From Flammeovirga sp. OC4 (lineage in GTDB: Bacteria; Bacteroidota; Bacteroidia; Cytophagales; Flammeovirgaceae), in NCBI RefSeq assembly GCF_000812565.1, contig NZ_JTAM01000007.1, positions 100,970 to 164,969 on the forward strand: DNA of 64,000 nucleotides, in the 5' to 3' direction. The notes beneath the pieces are model-generated. The model did no database searches and was not told where the DNA came from. It saw only the letters and a list, made by a program, of their open reading frames with translations. Positions 1-8,315 of the stretch are shown piece after piece; the first letter of the stretch is position 1; each line of letters opens with the position of its first letter. The position numbers and the translations under genes are program-made.

Positions 1-674
1 TCGTTGGGAACAGAGATGCCATATCCATCATCCCAAACAGCACAGACCATCGGTACTTGTAGAACACCAGCAGCATTGATTGATTCAAAAAATGCACCCT
101 CTGCACAAGAGGCATTACCAATACTACCAAATGTTACTTCGTTTCCTTTATTTGTAAATTTCTTTGCAGTTTCATTATCCAAAAGCTCAGGATTGTTTCT
201 ATATAACTTAGAAGCATAGGCTAAACCCACCATTCTAGGCATTTGGCCAGATGTAGTAGAAACATCAGCACTTGAATTTTTTTGGTTAATTAAATCTTTC
301 CAAGAACCATCTGGATTAATACTTCTAGTAGAGAAATGAGAATTCATACATCTACCACCACTTGATGGCTCGGCTTCTATGTCAGTATGTGCGTATAATT
401 GAGCGTAAAACTCTTGGATAGTTAATTGATTGATTGCAAACATAAATGTTTGATCTCGGTAATAGCCGGAGCGAAAATCACCCTCCTTGAAGAATTTAGC
501 CATTGCAAGTTGGGCGACTTCTTTTCCGTCTCCAAAAATACCAAATTTGGCTTTACCCATGAAGACTTCTTTTCGACCAATTAAACTCGCATGTCTACTC
601 TCAATAGCTATCCTGAGGTCATTCACTACTTCTTCTTTCGAAAAAGTGTATTCTGAGATTTGCTTTTTTGTCAT
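1..674 (-). CDS. Fused alpha/beta E1 component of a 2-oxoacid dehydrogenase (N-terminal part only)
   Basis: Thiamine-diphosphate-dependent E1 that decarboxylates a 2-oxoacid (branched-chain or pyruvate) and passes the acyl group to E2. Reading leftward from ATG at 674 there are about 224 codons without a stop, and the gene runs off the window edge. Visible motifs are GGRCMNSHF, the thiamine-binding stretch GSIGNASCAEGAFFESINAA, and WDDGYGISVP, a signature I associate with the fused Bacteroidota alpha/beta E1 (usually more than 650 residues). The start follows a TATTTTTG promoter element at 720-727 and gives a normal E1 N-terminus. The usual GDG of the thiamine motif reads GSIG here. Family assignment is firm; substrate (branched-chain versus pyruvate) is not decidable from this part. 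Confidence 0.85.
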   Translation of the reverse strand, partial: MTKKQISEYTFSKEEVVNDLRIAIESRHASLIGRKEVFMGKAKFGIFGDGKEVAQLAMAKFFKEGDFRSGYYRDQTFMFAINQLTIQEFYAQLYAHTDIEAEPSSGGRCMNSHFSTRSINPDGSWKDLINQKNSSADVSTTSGQMPRMVGLAYASKLYRNNPELLDNETAKKFTNKGNEVTFGSIGNASCAEGAFFESINAAGVLQVPMVCAVWDDGYGISVPN

Positions 675-719
675 CTTTATTTAGGACGATATTTACGATT
701 CGTCATTATTGATTCGATG

Positions 720-727
720 CAAAAATA
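720..727 (-). promoter_or_regulatory. Promoter -7 element for the E1 gene
   Basis: The minus strand reads TATTTTTG, an exact match to the Bacteroidota consensus TAnnTTTG, about 46 bases upstream of the ATG at 674. No clear -33 TTTG is seen. The long inverted repeat at 755-806 lies just upstream. Confidence 0.5.
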
Positions 728-754
728 AGGAAAAATGTGGGGTTTTAAACCTAA

Positions 755-806
755 AATTCCTAAAGTGTAAAAAATACGTGAATAATTTTTTTACACTTTA
801 GGAATT
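755..806. terminator. 20-bp perfect inverted repeat, terminator or operator
   Basis: Arms 755-774 and 787-806 are perfectly complementary around a 12-base loop. The sequence lies between the end of the lytic transglycosylase gene (849) and the promoter of the E1 gene (720-727). A/T runs are inside the stem, as in some AT-rich terminators, but no separate U-tract follows on the minus strand, so an operator role for the E1 gene is also possible. Confidence 0.5.
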
Positions 807-848
807 CAATAAATACAACTTGTTATAGGAGAGAGAGTTAACTACTTA

Positions 849-2330
849 TCAATTATTTCTTAATAATTCAATATATCTGTTGTATCGTTCTGAAATATCA
901 GTAACGTAATGAACAGGTTCTTTTCCTCTTGCATACCCAAATTTTACGACTTCATCATGGTAATAATGTTTGTTACTTTTAAGTAAAAGGTATTTTTCAA
1001 CATTATCATCCCAAACTAGAGGGTCATGATCATATTTTTTTGCAAGACGTTGGGCATCTCTAACATGACCTTGTCCTGTGTTGTAAGATGCTAAGACAAA
1101 TTTCAATCGTTCTTTCTCGTCCGGTATATCCTTCCAATACTCTTCCAGCCATTTCAGGTATTTTGTTCCTGCACGTAGGTTTTGTCGAGGATCACGTGGG
1201 TTATTAGCACCATACATTTTAGCAGTAGCAGGCATTAATTGCATAAGTCCAACAGCACCTACCCATGACTTTGCATGTGGGTCAAACTTTGATTCTTGAA
1301 ATACTAAAGAAGCAAGTAATAACCAATCCCATCCTAAAATATCAGCCTGTTCCTTGATTATCTCATCGTATTTTGAAAGTAAACCTCTATGATCTACGCT
1401 GCTAAAGTATTCACTGTCAAAACGTTTCGATTGGGCTCTGACGTTTTTGAAATACTTATTATAGATGACATAAAAATCAGTGGTGTTTTTCATGCTGTCT
1501 AACCAGTGACTTACTTTAGCTTTGAGCTCTGGTGATTGTTTTCTTGTGGCCCAAGCAATACGTTGAGGAAAACTAATCGCAGTTTCAATATCAATATTAG
1601 GGTAATAGGTGTTATTTAGTTTAGCGATATTCTCGTCTGCTACAGTAAGTTCAATTTCTTTATTAGCAACCTTATGAATAAGCTCTTCAGTACTTGTAGT
1701 TTTGTTCGCTAATACGATATTTATGTCCTCACCCAATTCATTTTCTAAGTTTTTTAGACGTAAATGATAAGGTGTATTTTCTCTTACTGTTACCGTCTTG
1801 TTCGCAAGATCAATAACATTTCTTATTAACTGTTTATCTGTTTTATGTTTGGGTATTTTACGCCAATTATCAGGTTTTCTTTGTACAAGTACTTGCTTGA
1901 TTTGAGCTAAAGAAGTAGTGAAATCCACTCTTTCTTGACGGTCTTTTGTAATAGCAAGTCCATAAGCAATTAAATCTCCGTCACCTTTTTGTAAGGCCAT
2001 GGATAAACTATCAATGCTTCTGTAAACTTTAACATGGAGTTCCAAATCAAGATCATGAGCTAATTTTGAGAGTAATTCATACTCATATCCCATGGTTTGA
2101 CCTTTATAAATAAAATAAGAAGTAGAACTATAGGCAGTTAAAGCAATCAGTTTTCCTCTTCTTTTAATTTCAGGGAAATCTTTATTGCTAAACTTTTCTT
2201 CTTCTATTTCAGTTTCAACAATCTCTTGGTTAGCGTTTCCACTATTTTCTCCATTTTTAGTTGTAGTACAAGAAAAATGGAAGAATAAGAGTATTAAAAA
2301 GTAGAATAGGTTATACTTTCTATGATTCAT
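849..2330 (-). CDS. MltF-like lytic murein transglycosylase lipoprotein
   Basis: Peptidoglycan-cleaving enzyme with two parts. Residues 1-21 are a lipoprotein signal ending in FHFSC (Cys21). Residues about 55-295 resemble a periplasmic solute-binding (SBP_bac_3) domain, as in MltF where it regulates activity. Residues about 315-460 are the SLT lysozyme-like domain with ESKFDP (catalytic Glu346), then GAVGLMQLMPATA and NLRAGTKYL. At 493 residues it is close to E. coli MltF (about 518). It lies 82 bases downstream of the membrane SpoIIE phosphatase gene with no terminator seen between, so the two may be co-transcribed. Expected location is the periplasmic face of a membrane, anchored by lipid. 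The family call is strong; equivalence to E. coli MltF itself is an inference from domain order. Confidence 0.88.
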   Translation of the reverse strand: MNHRKYNLFYFLILLFFHFSCTTTKNGENSGNANQEIVETEIEEEKFSNKDFPEIKRRGKLIALTAYSSTSYFIYKGQTMGYEYELLSKLAHDLDLELHVKVYRSIDSLSMALQKGDGDLIAYGLAITKDRQERVDFTTSLAQIKQVLVQRKPDNWRKIPKHKTDKQLIRNVIDLANKTVTVRENTPYHLRLKNLENELGEDINIVLANKTTSTEELIHKVANKEIELTVADENIAKLNNTYYPNIDIETAISFPQRIAWATRKQSPELKAKVSHWLDSMKNTTDFYVIYNKYFKNVRAQSKRFDSEYFSSVDHRGLLSKYDEIIKEQADILGWDWLLLASLVFQESKFDPHAKSWVGAVGLMQLMPATAKMYGANNPRDPRQNLRAGTKYLKWLEEYWKDIPDEKERLKFVLASYNTGQGHVRDAQRLAKKYDHDPLVWDDNVEKYLLLKSNKHYYHDEVVKFGYARGKEPVHYVTDISERYNRYIELLRNN

Positions 2331-2412
2331 TGATCATTTGCTAGTTTTAAAAAAATATTTGACCGTAAATATAATCTATAATCTTTATAAAAATGTATTC
2401 TTCAAGGAATTC

Positions 2413-3954
2413 TTATTCCATGGTGAATCCCATTACTAACACATCGTCAGTTTGTTCCTCACTTTTTTTCCATGTTGAGAAGGTGTTTTCAAGAGTACTA
2501 AGTTGCATTTTCATTTCCATATTTCTGTTCTCAAATAGTGTGTTTTTTAACCTTTTCGGCATAAATTTCTTCAGCCTTTCACCTCCAAATTGATCTTGGA
2601 AACCGTCACTATACATGTAAAATCTCATATTTTCATGATATGAAAATTCATGTTTGGTAAAAGGAACTGGTAATTGGTCAGGATGAAACATCCCAATAGG
2701 TTGGCGATCCCCTTTTATACAAACAAGTTCTTCATTGTCAGTATATAATAATGGGTTTTTAGCCCCTGAAAATGAGCATGTTTTATTATATGAATCAAAT
2801 ACGGTGAGTGCTAGATCCATACCATCTTTATTACTTGTAGTTTCTTGTTTCAGCTTTTTTCGAATAGTTAGATCCAATTGATTTAGGATTTCAGCAGAGT
2901 CAAATACTTGTTTATTGATGACAATATTGGTTAATGCTTCAGAACCTAATAGCGACATGAAAGCACCTGGGACACCATGACCTGTACAATCCACGGCAGC
3001 GATTACTGTATATTGTTCTTGCTTGTAAAACCAGTAAAAGTCGCCGCTGACAATGTCTCTTGGCTTGAAAAAAATAAAACCATCTTTAACAATTTCAGAA
3101 AAGCGATGGATAGAAGGAAGAAAACATCTTTGAATCTGTTTAGCATAATTAATACTTTCAAGGATAGCATGGTTCATAGATTCAATTTGAACATTTTTCT
3201 TCTTTTCTAATTCTATGTAAGCATCCTCTAACTTTTTGTTACTCTCTTTGAGCATGTCATTCATGACAGATATTTCCTCAGCGTTTTGACGTACCTCTTC
3301 TTCTGCAGAGATTAATTGTCCATTGGTTTCTACTAATTCATTTAATGTTCTTAATTGCTGGTCAACAAAAAACTTAGATAAGAAAAATAGCATTGTGGAA
3401 ATCATAGAAAAATTGATCATGAGTAGCATATTGAATACATGATAATTTTTCAGTGATTTAGGAGTGATATGTTCAATGTCGTGGTCAATTAAAATCACGA
3501 TGCCCATCAAAAATACAAAAATACAAAGCCAATAGTATAGAGATTTGCCTCTGTAAAAAGCTAAGGTCGAAGTCAAGGCAAAAAGAGACCATATCATTAC
3601 AACTCCTGTAGAACGTGTTCCACCTAATATGATTTGAAATACAAAAGGTAAAAGTATTGATAAGAAGGTTTGTAATGCTTTACAGGATCTTTTAAAATCT
3701 TTTGTGGCCCAAAAGTAGAGATTGAAAATACTGAAAATGACGTAGCCTAAAGGGATATAACCTGCTGTTTGAAGATCAAAATAAAATGAAAGCCCACTCC
3801 AAGTTGTACCACCAAAAGTCATAAGAATAGAAAAGAGTAAAAAGTTTCTATCTGACTCCCTTTGGGTCACTTCTTCAAATAGCTCTGAGATTCGTTTTTT
3901 AATAGATTGAAACAACGAGTAATTTATTAAAGGTATTTCAAGTTTAATGGACAT
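2413..3954 (-). CDS. Membrane SpoIIE-type (PPM) protein phosphatase
   Basis: Predicted serine phosphatase of the SpoIIE/RsbU class, 513 residues. Residues about 38-195 contain several hydrophobic membrane segments (roughly six). Residues about 200-258 are a charged coiled-coil linker. The catalytic domain follows, with ESINYAKQIQRCFLP at 266-280, SGDFYW at 303-308 and DCTGHGVPGAF at 322-332, then DGMDLALTVFD and a C-terminal EEQTDDVLVMGF. The metal-binding aspartates (GDFYW, DCTGHG, TDD) are present, so it should be active. Such enzymes usually dephosphorylate STAS/anti-anti-sigma-like or SiaC-like phosphoproteins. Two other SpoIIE phosphatases occur in this window, and a SiaB/SiaC pair lies about 3.3 kb away. 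The signal sensed by the membrane part is unknown. Confidence 0.9.
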   Translation of the reverse strand: MSIKLEIPLINYSLFQSIKKRISELFEEVTQRESDRNFLLFSILMTFGGTTWSGLSFYFDLQTAGYIPLGYVIFSIFNLYFWATKDFKRSCKALQTFLSILLPFVFQIILGGTRSTGVVMIWSLFALTSTLAFYRGKSLYYWLCIFVFLMGIVILIDHDIEHITPKSLKNYHVFNMLLMINFSMISTMLFFLSKFFVDQQLRTLNELVETNGQLISAEEEVRQNAEEISVMNDMLKESNKKLEDAYIELEKKKNVQIESMNHAILESINYAKQIQRCFLPSIHRFSEIVKDGFIFFKPRDIVSGDFYWFYKQEQYTVIAAVDCTGHGVPGAFMSLLGSEALTNIVINKQVFDSAEILNQLDLTIRKKLKQETTSNKDGMDLALTVFDSYNKTCSFSGAKNPLLYTDNEELVCIKGDRQPIGMFHPDQLPVPFTKHEFSYHENMRFYMYSDGFQDQFGGERLKKFMPKRLKNTLFENRNMEMKMQLSTLENTFSTWKKSEEQTDDVLVMGFTME

Positions 3955-4094
3955 CTGTTATTCTTGTCTAATGGCCTACCTTATGTAATTGAAATTACAA
4001 ACAGCTCACGATATATAGATTGGGTCAATAAATGTTATTGTAAATTTACATTAGTGTAAAATCACTGAAATACATTTAGATTAGCACTTTTAAT

Positions 4095-4128
4095 CTAAGT
4101 CAAAAGTGAAAATTAATTTTTGACTTAG
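4095..4128. repeat. 11-bp inverted repeat upstream of miaA
   Basis: Arms 4095-4105 and 4118-4128 (CTAAGTCAAAA and its complement) flank a 12-base loop, 54 bases before the miaA start in the divergent region. No gene reads into it on the plus strand, so an operator or leader hairpin is likelier than a terminator. Confidence 0.35.
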
Positions 4129-4181
4129 GAGTTAATATTTAATTTCGTGTTTTTTTTTATCAATAGATATTATTTATAAAT

Positions 4182-5126
4182 ATGTCACAAGAAAAATCTT
4201 TGAATTCTCCATTAGTAGTAATAACAGGGCCAACTGCAAGCGGTAAAACAGCTTTAGCAACACACTTGGCTGCTACAATAAATGGAGAGGTAATTAGTGC
4301 AGATTCTAGACAAGTTTACAAGAGGATGGATATTGGTACAGGAAAAGATTTATCAGAATATAGTGTCAATGGAAATCCAATACCTTATCATTTAATTGAC
4401 ATATGTGAACCTGGGGAGACCTTTAATGTTTATCAATTTCAGAAGCATTATGCACAAGCGATTCAGCAAATTCAATCGAATCATACTGTTCCAATTTTGA
4501 GCGGTGGGACTGGATTGTATATCGAAGCAGTAACATTGGAAGGTTATGAACATATTTGGATTCCAAGAAATGAAGAATTGAGATTGTCTCTTGAAGGAAA
4601 AACAATCGATGAACTGTCATCAATTTATGAGGAATTAAAGACAAGTCGTGATGATCATAAAGGAATTGAGCATCGAGAGCGATCACTAATCAGGGCAATC
4701 GAGATCGAGTCGTTTCTGAAAAGCGATCAAATATCAAAAGATAGACCTGTTGATATTCCACAATTACAGACTTCAAACTTTGCAATTCTCATTGATAAGG
4801 ATACAAGATGGAAAAAAATTGAAAAACGATTGGATGAGCGATTTAATGAAGGTATGATTGATGAAGTGAAAGCTTTGTTAGATGAAGTGGGTGCAGAGAA
4901 ATTGAAAAGTTTTGGTTTAGAATATAGACATATTACAGAGTATTTGTTAGATGAAATTTCATTTGAAGAAATGAGAGAAATACTGATGGTGTCCATCCGC
5001 AAGTTTTCGAAAAGACAAATGACTTGGTTTAGAAGAATGGAGAAAAAAACGAAAATCCATTGGATACCTGTAGAATGGGAGATGGAAAAGAAAATTGATT
5101 TTGTGAGAATTCAGACGGGGTTGTAA
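4182..5126 (+). CDS. miaA: tRNA dimethylallyltransferase
   Basis: Transfers the dimethylallyl group from DMAPP to A37 of tRNAs that read UNN codons. The protein is 314 residues, normal for MiaA. The P-loop GPTASGKT is at residues 16-23, followed by ISADSRQVYKRMDIGTGK, which carries the catalytic Asp and the substrate-binding residues. LSGGTGLYIEAV and the C-terminal RKFSKRQMTWFRR are also typical. The ATG at 4182 gives the normal short N-terminus before the P-loop. It stands alone, divergent from the SpoIIE phosphatase gene, and ends in a strong bidirectional terminator at 5178-5225. Confidence 0.97.
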   Translation: MSQEKSLNSPLVVITGPTASGKTALATHLAATINGEVISADSRQVYKRMDIGTGKDLSEYSVNGNPIPYHLIDICEPGETFNVYQFQKHYAQAIQQIQSNHTVPILSGGTGLYIEAVTLEGYEHIWIPRNEELRLSLEGKTIDELSSIYEELKTSRDDHKGIEHRERSLIRAIEIESFLKSDQISKDRPVDIPQLQTSNFAILIDKDTRWKKIEKRLDERFNEGMIDEVKALLDEVGAEKLKSFGLEYRHITEYLLDEISFEEMREILMVSIRKFSKRQMTWFRRMEKKTKIHWIPVEWEMEKKIDFVRIQTGL

Positions 5127-5177
5127 TTATTAGAAAAAATAAATTTATTCATATTAGTAGTATTAATAATAAGCGAT

Positions 5178-5225
5178 AAAAAAATGATGCTGTTTCAATT
5201 CAAATTGAAACAGCATCATTTTTTT
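5178..5225. terminator. Bidirectional terminator between miaA and the small membrane protein gene
   Basis: Arms 5178-5200 and 5203-5225 are perfectly complementary over 23 bp, starting with seven A and ending with seven T, so the hairpin can terminate on both strands. Its right arm overlaps the stop codon (5224-5226) of the convergent gene. Confidence 0.9.
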
Positions 5226-5478
5226 ATTTTTTCTTTTTTGGTACATAAATGGTCATGTCGTCGTCCACTTTTATCGCTTTCTCAAAGTTGTTTTGTTGCT
5301 GATAAGAGGGATTAGACTGTTGCTGTTGGCTAAAATAAGGATTGTTTTGTGCTTGTTGCTGTTGCATCTTCATCAATCTTTTGCTTAAGATACCCATTAA
5401 GAACTTAATAATGACTTTAGAATATCTTTTAAAAAGAAATACAAATGCAGCGACAACAATTAATATTTTTATTAGCAT
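5224..5478 (-). CDS. Small DUF4834-like membrane protein
   Basis: 84-residue protein of unknown function. Residues 1-15 are a hydrophobic membrane segment, followed by a basic, partly hydrophobic stretch (about 18-37). Next is a glutamine-rich tract (QQQQ around 39-62), then DDDMTIYVPKKKK at the C-terminus. The arrangement of one N-terminal membrane segment, a low-complexity Q/N linker and a short conserved tail resembles DUF4834 proteins, small and apparently restricted to Bacteroidota. That name is from memory and is tentative. The stop codon sits inside the bidirectional terminator shared with miaA. Its promoter interlocks with that of truC. Confidence 0.6.
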   Translation of the reverse strand: MLIKILIVVAAFVFLFKRYSKVIIKFLMGILSKRLMKMQQQQAQNNPYFSQQQQSNPSYQQQNNFEKAIKVDDDMTIYVPKKKK

Positions 5479-5556
5479 AAGTATAATTTGTATAATTTAA
5501 TTTCGTAATGTTTCTGTATTAAAGCTCCAATAATGAAAATATTGAAGACTTAACTG

Positions 5557-5564
5557 TATATTTG
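5557..5564 (+). promoter_or_regulatory. Promoter -7 element for truC-cvfB
   Basis: TATATTTG matches TAnnTTTG exactly, 88 bases upstream of the truC start. It forms the left half of a palindrome with the element at 5573-5580. Confidence 0.55.
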
Positions 5565-5572
5565 TCTTTTTG

Positions 5573-5580
5573 CAAATATA
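5573..5580 (-). promoter_or_regulatory. Promoter -7 element for the small DUF4834-like gene
   Basis: The minus strand reads TATATTTG, the exact mirror of the plus-strand element at 5557-5564 with 8 bases between. The two promoters would start divergent transcription within a few bases of each other. Confidence 0.5.
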
Positions 5581-5651
5581 AACACTTTATTATAACGTAA
5601 GGTAAGGTGTCTATGTTTAATAATTGAAATTTCTTTAGGTTAAATTAATAA

Positions 5652-6344
5652 ATGTTGGAAATCTTATATCAAGATGAACATTTTGTAGCCATCAATAAAC
5701 CCTCAGGCTTAATGGTACATCCTTCAGAACTTACCGGACGTGAAGGAGAGTTTGCAATGTATTTATTAAGAGATCAGTTGGGTAAATATGTATATCCTTG
5801 TCATCGATTGGATAGGGCTACTTCAGGAGTGTTGATCTTTGCATTCAGTTCAGAAATGTGTCAACAGTTTCAAGAGTTGAATAACGAAAGTGGGGAAGTA
5901 AAAAAAGAGTACCTCTCCATTGTAAGAGGGCATTTATTGGAATCTAAGGTGCTGACTAAAGATATCAAAAATAGGTACGATAAAGTCTATAAATCGGCTA
6001 AAACTTATATAGAACCATTGGAGAGAGTAGAGTTGCCTATTCCGGTGGGGCCTTATCAAACCTCAAGGTATACTTTAGTTTTGTCAAGACCTTATACAGG
6101 GAAGACACATCAAATCAGGCTTCATTTAAGAGGAGAAAATCATCCTATTATTGGTGATAGAAGGTATGGTGATCACCGCCATAATAACATGTTCTTGGAG
6201 AAGTTTCAATTAGACCGATTATGGTTACATGCTTGGAAGTATAGTTTCATACATCCCATAACACAAAAGTTGACGGAGATAAAAGCAGAACTACCAAGTG
6301 ATTTTAAAGAGATATTAACATTAATAGATATTAATTATGAGTAA
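5652..6344 (+). CDS. truC: tRNA pseudouridine(65) synthase TruC
   Basis: RluA-family pseudouridine synthase. The N-terminus MLEILYQDEHFVAINKPSGL closely resembles E. coli TruC, and the catalytic motif is HRLDRATSGVLIFA (around residues 56-69, catalytic Asp in RLD). Later family motifs are HQIRLHLRGENHPIIGDRRYG and LDRLWLHAW. There is no S4 domain, as expected for TruC. Length is 230 residues, slightly shorter than E. coli TruC (about 260). It overlaps the next gene by 8 bases (ATGAGTAA), so the two should be translationally coupled. A TATATTTG promoter lies at 5557-5564. RluA-family substrate calls are often ambiguous; TruC is the best fit. Confidence 0.87.
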   Translation: MLEILYQDEHFVAINKPSGLMVHPSELTGREGEFAMYLLRDQLGKYVYPCHRLDRATSGVLIFAFSSEMCQQFQELNNESGEVKKEYLSIVRGHLLESKVLTKDIKNRYDKVYKSAKTYIEPLERVELPIPVGPYQTSRYTLVLSRPYTGKTHQIRLHLRGENHPIIGDRRYGDHRHNNMFLEKFQLDRLWLHAWKYSFIHPITQKLTEIKAELPSDFKEILTLIDINYE

Positions 6345-7182
6345 GGTACTCGTTGGTGTATATAACGAATTGGAAGTGGCTAGAGTAACGGATTTTGGTT
6401 ACTTCTTTGCCACAGATGATGGGGACGTTTTTATGCCTAAAAGATTAGCAAAAGGAGAGTTGAAAGTAGGAGAAACTACTACAGCTTTTATTTATACAGA
6501 TCAAGATAGAAGATGGGTTGCTACACATGAAAAACCCAAAGGTATTGTGGGTGACTTTGTAACTCTTCCTTGTAAAGATACCAACCGAATGGGGGCGTTT
6601 TTAGACTGGGGAATATCCAAAGATCTATTTGTTCCTTTCGCAGAACAAGAAGAAGCCCTTAGAAAAAAGAAGTATTATACTGTCTATATTGACTTGGATA
6701 GAAAAACAGGAAGGGTTTTTGCTTCTACAAAATTATATAAATATTTATCCAGAGATACTTCATCTTTTTATACTGATCAGGAAGTTTTTTTATACATAGC
6801 TCATGAAGTAGAACTTGGGTATGAATGTATTGTTAATAAAAAATGGAGAGGTTTATTATATAAGAATAAAGTATTTAAACCTTTAAAGGAAGGAAGTAAA
6901 ATAAAAGGTTTTATTTCTGCCATACGACCTGACGGAAAACTCGATCTTTCGCTAACAAAACAAGGCTATCACTCAGATGATGTTGACAGAAAAGGAAAAG
7001 AACTAATTCTATTAATGAGAAAAAAAGGAGGTTCGATGCCGTTTAACGACAAGAGTCACCCGAAAGATATTATGCGTGAATTTCAAATGAGTAAAAAACA
7101 ATTCAAACAGATTTTGGGTTATTTATACAAAATTGGGGTTGTAGAATTCACAAATGAGGGTACAAAATTGGTAAATATTTAA
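6337..7182 (+). CDS. cvfB: CvfB-family S1-domain RNA-binding protein
   Basis: RNA-binding protein of the CvfB/YitL family, which contains S1-like OB folds and a C-terminal winged helix. Length is 281 residues, typical of the family. Visible features are an N-terminal S1-like module (residues about 5-65), a second with MGAFLDWGISKDLFVPF (about 75-130), a third with IKGFISAIRPDGKLDLSL (about 190-215), and a winged-helix end around FQMSKKQFKQILGYLYKIGVV. In staphylococci CvfB affects virulence gene expression; the role in Bacteroidota is not established. It overlaps truC by 8 bases, forming an operon of two RNA-related genes. Confidence 0.85.
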   Translation: MSKVLVGVYNELEVARVTDFGYFFATDDGDVFMPKRLAKGELKVGETTTAFIYTDQDRRWVATHEKPKGIVGDFVTLPCKDTNRMGAFLDWGISKDLFVPFAEQEEALRKKKYYTVYIDLDRKTGRVFASTKLYKYLSRDTSSFYTDQEVFLYIAHEVELGYECIVNKKWRGLLYKNKVFKPLKEGSKIKGFISAIRPDGKLDLSLTKQGYHSDDVDRKGKELILLMRKKGGSMPFNDKSHPKDIMREFQMSKKQFKQILGYLYKIGVVEFTNEGTKLVNI

Positions 7183-7291
7183 ATTTTGTAATTATTTTTA
7201 AAGAAACATTTTGAATATCAAATTAAGATGAAGTAATTGTATAATTATAACATTTCATTTTGATATGATGAGATGAGTACATAGTTAAAAA

Positions 7292-7870
7292 TTGGATAAC
7301 ACTCTATTGAAAGTGCATTCAGAAGTCGATACACTATACCAAAAAATGCGGGGTGCAAATGGAGAAGAACTATTTGCATTTAAAGGCATGATGAATGACG
7401 ATATTCTCGGAGAGATTCTAAGTAGAGTGGAGGATACTTTGTCTGAGTATGAATCATTAATGAAGCTTCAACGTCGAATTAATGTGATTGCTGTAGAAAT
7501 TCTTCAAAATATATTTCATCATTTTGAAGGAGTAGATTCCACTACTGTTAATGATCCTTCCCACAATGTTGTCATGTTCTTGCTATCTAAAGGAAAAGAT
7601 GCCTATTATATTATAGCAGGAAATTATGTTCCTATTGAGACCGCGGAATTTTTAAAAGAGAAAATAGATTCTATTAACAATCTATCTGTAGAAGAACTTA
7701 AGAAGCGTTACCGCAAAGTTCTCAGTAATGGTGATTTTTCAGAGCAAGGAGGTGCAGGCTTAGGCATAATTGATATAGCTCGTAAATCTGGTCAGAATTT
7801 GGACTATGATTTTATCACTAACGATAATAGAAACTCATTTTTTACAATCAAAGTAAGCGTACCCGTATAA
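7292..7870 (+). CDS. SiaB-like protein kinase (DUF6272)
   Basis: 192-residue protein resembling SiaB, the kinase of the Pseudomonas SiaABCD system, which phosphorylates the small protein SiaC. The region LFAFKGMMNDDILGEILSRV near the N-terminus and NVIAVEILQNIFHH (a GHKL/HATPase-like N-box position) fit the family. A glycine-rich GGAGLGIIDIARKS near residues 163-176 resembles an ATP-lid segment. The only start that keeps the N-terminus is TTG at 7292; in-frame ATGs further upstream run into stops and the next ATG (7346) would remove 18 residues. It is followed after 12 bases by a SiaC-like gene. The opposing phosphatase (SiaA) could be one of the SpoIIE enzymes in this window; that link is inference. 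Confidence 0.8.
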   Translation: MDNTLLKVHSEVDTLYQKMRGANGEELFAFKGMMNDDILGEILSRVEDTLSEYESLMKLQRRINVIAVEILQNIFHHFEGVDSTTVNDPSHNVVMFLLSKGKDAYYIIAGNYVPIETAEFLKEKIDSINNLSVEELKKRYRKVLSNGDFSEQGGAGLGIIDIARKSGQNLDYDFITNDNRNSFFTIKVSVPV

Positions 7871-7882
7871 TCGCACTAGAAG

Positions 7883-8263
7883 ATGAAAGATTTTCTTAAA
7901 AAAGATACTCCTAAAACTCCTCTTATACAAATGGAATATGAGAGTGGTTATTTTTTAATATCAGGTAGGTCGATTCCTGAAAATTCGATAGAGTTTTATA
8001 GACCATTATTTGAATGGTTGGATGAATATAATACTAAACCACAATCGAAAACTCAGTTCGATGTGAGATTAGAGTACTTTAATACAAGTTCTTCAAAGTG
8101 TCTAGTTGAAGTTTTTAGAAAGCTAGAGTTTTTAAAAGCAAGCGGACATGAAGTTGAAGTAAATTGGTATTACGAAGAAGATGATGAAGATATGCAAGAA
8201 TCTGGAGAAGACTTCAAGGAAGTTATCAAACTACCAATTCACATGCATATTTTAGAAGAATAA
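7883..8263 (+). CDS. SiaC-like regulatory phosphoprotein (DUF1987)
   Basis: 126-residue protein of the DUF1987/SiaC family, a small STAS-like protein whose phosphorylation state is set by SiaB and a PP2C phosphatase. Visible features are the N-terminal TPKTPLIQMEYESGYFLISG, the conserved SIEFYRPLFEWLDEY, and FDVRLEYFNTSSSKCLVEVF, where the TSSSK segment is the expected phosphorylation site. The acidic EEDDEDMQESGEDF near the end is also typical. In Pseudomonas unphosphorylated SiaC activates the diguanylate cyclase SiaD; no cyclase gene is visible here, so the output partner must be elsewhere or different. It is the second gene of the siaB-siaC pair and ends at a convergent terminator. Confidence 0.85.
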   Translation: MKDFLKKDTPKTPLIQMEYESGYFLISGRSIPENSIEFYRPLFEWLDEYNTKPQSKTQFDVRLEYFNTSSSKCLVEVFRKLEFLKASGHEVEVNWYYEEDDEDMQESGEDFKEVIKLPIHMHILEE

Positions 8264-8265
8264 AA

Positions 8266-8292
8266 AAAGGAGAGTCTTAATTGCTCTCCTTT
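8266..8292. terminator. Bidirectional terminator after the siaC-like gene
   Basis: A 9-bp stem (8266-8274 with 8284-8292, AAAGGAGAG/CTCTCCTTT) with a 9-base loop sits between two convergent genes. An A-run precedes it and a T-rich stretch follows. Confidence 0.75.
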
Positions 8293-8315
8293 CATTTTAT
8301 GTAGCTATTCTTACT

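Noticed and set aside
5178..5225. Long perfect hairpin as an insertion-sequence end
   Set aside because: It is a normal bidirectional terminator with A and T runs between convergent genes.
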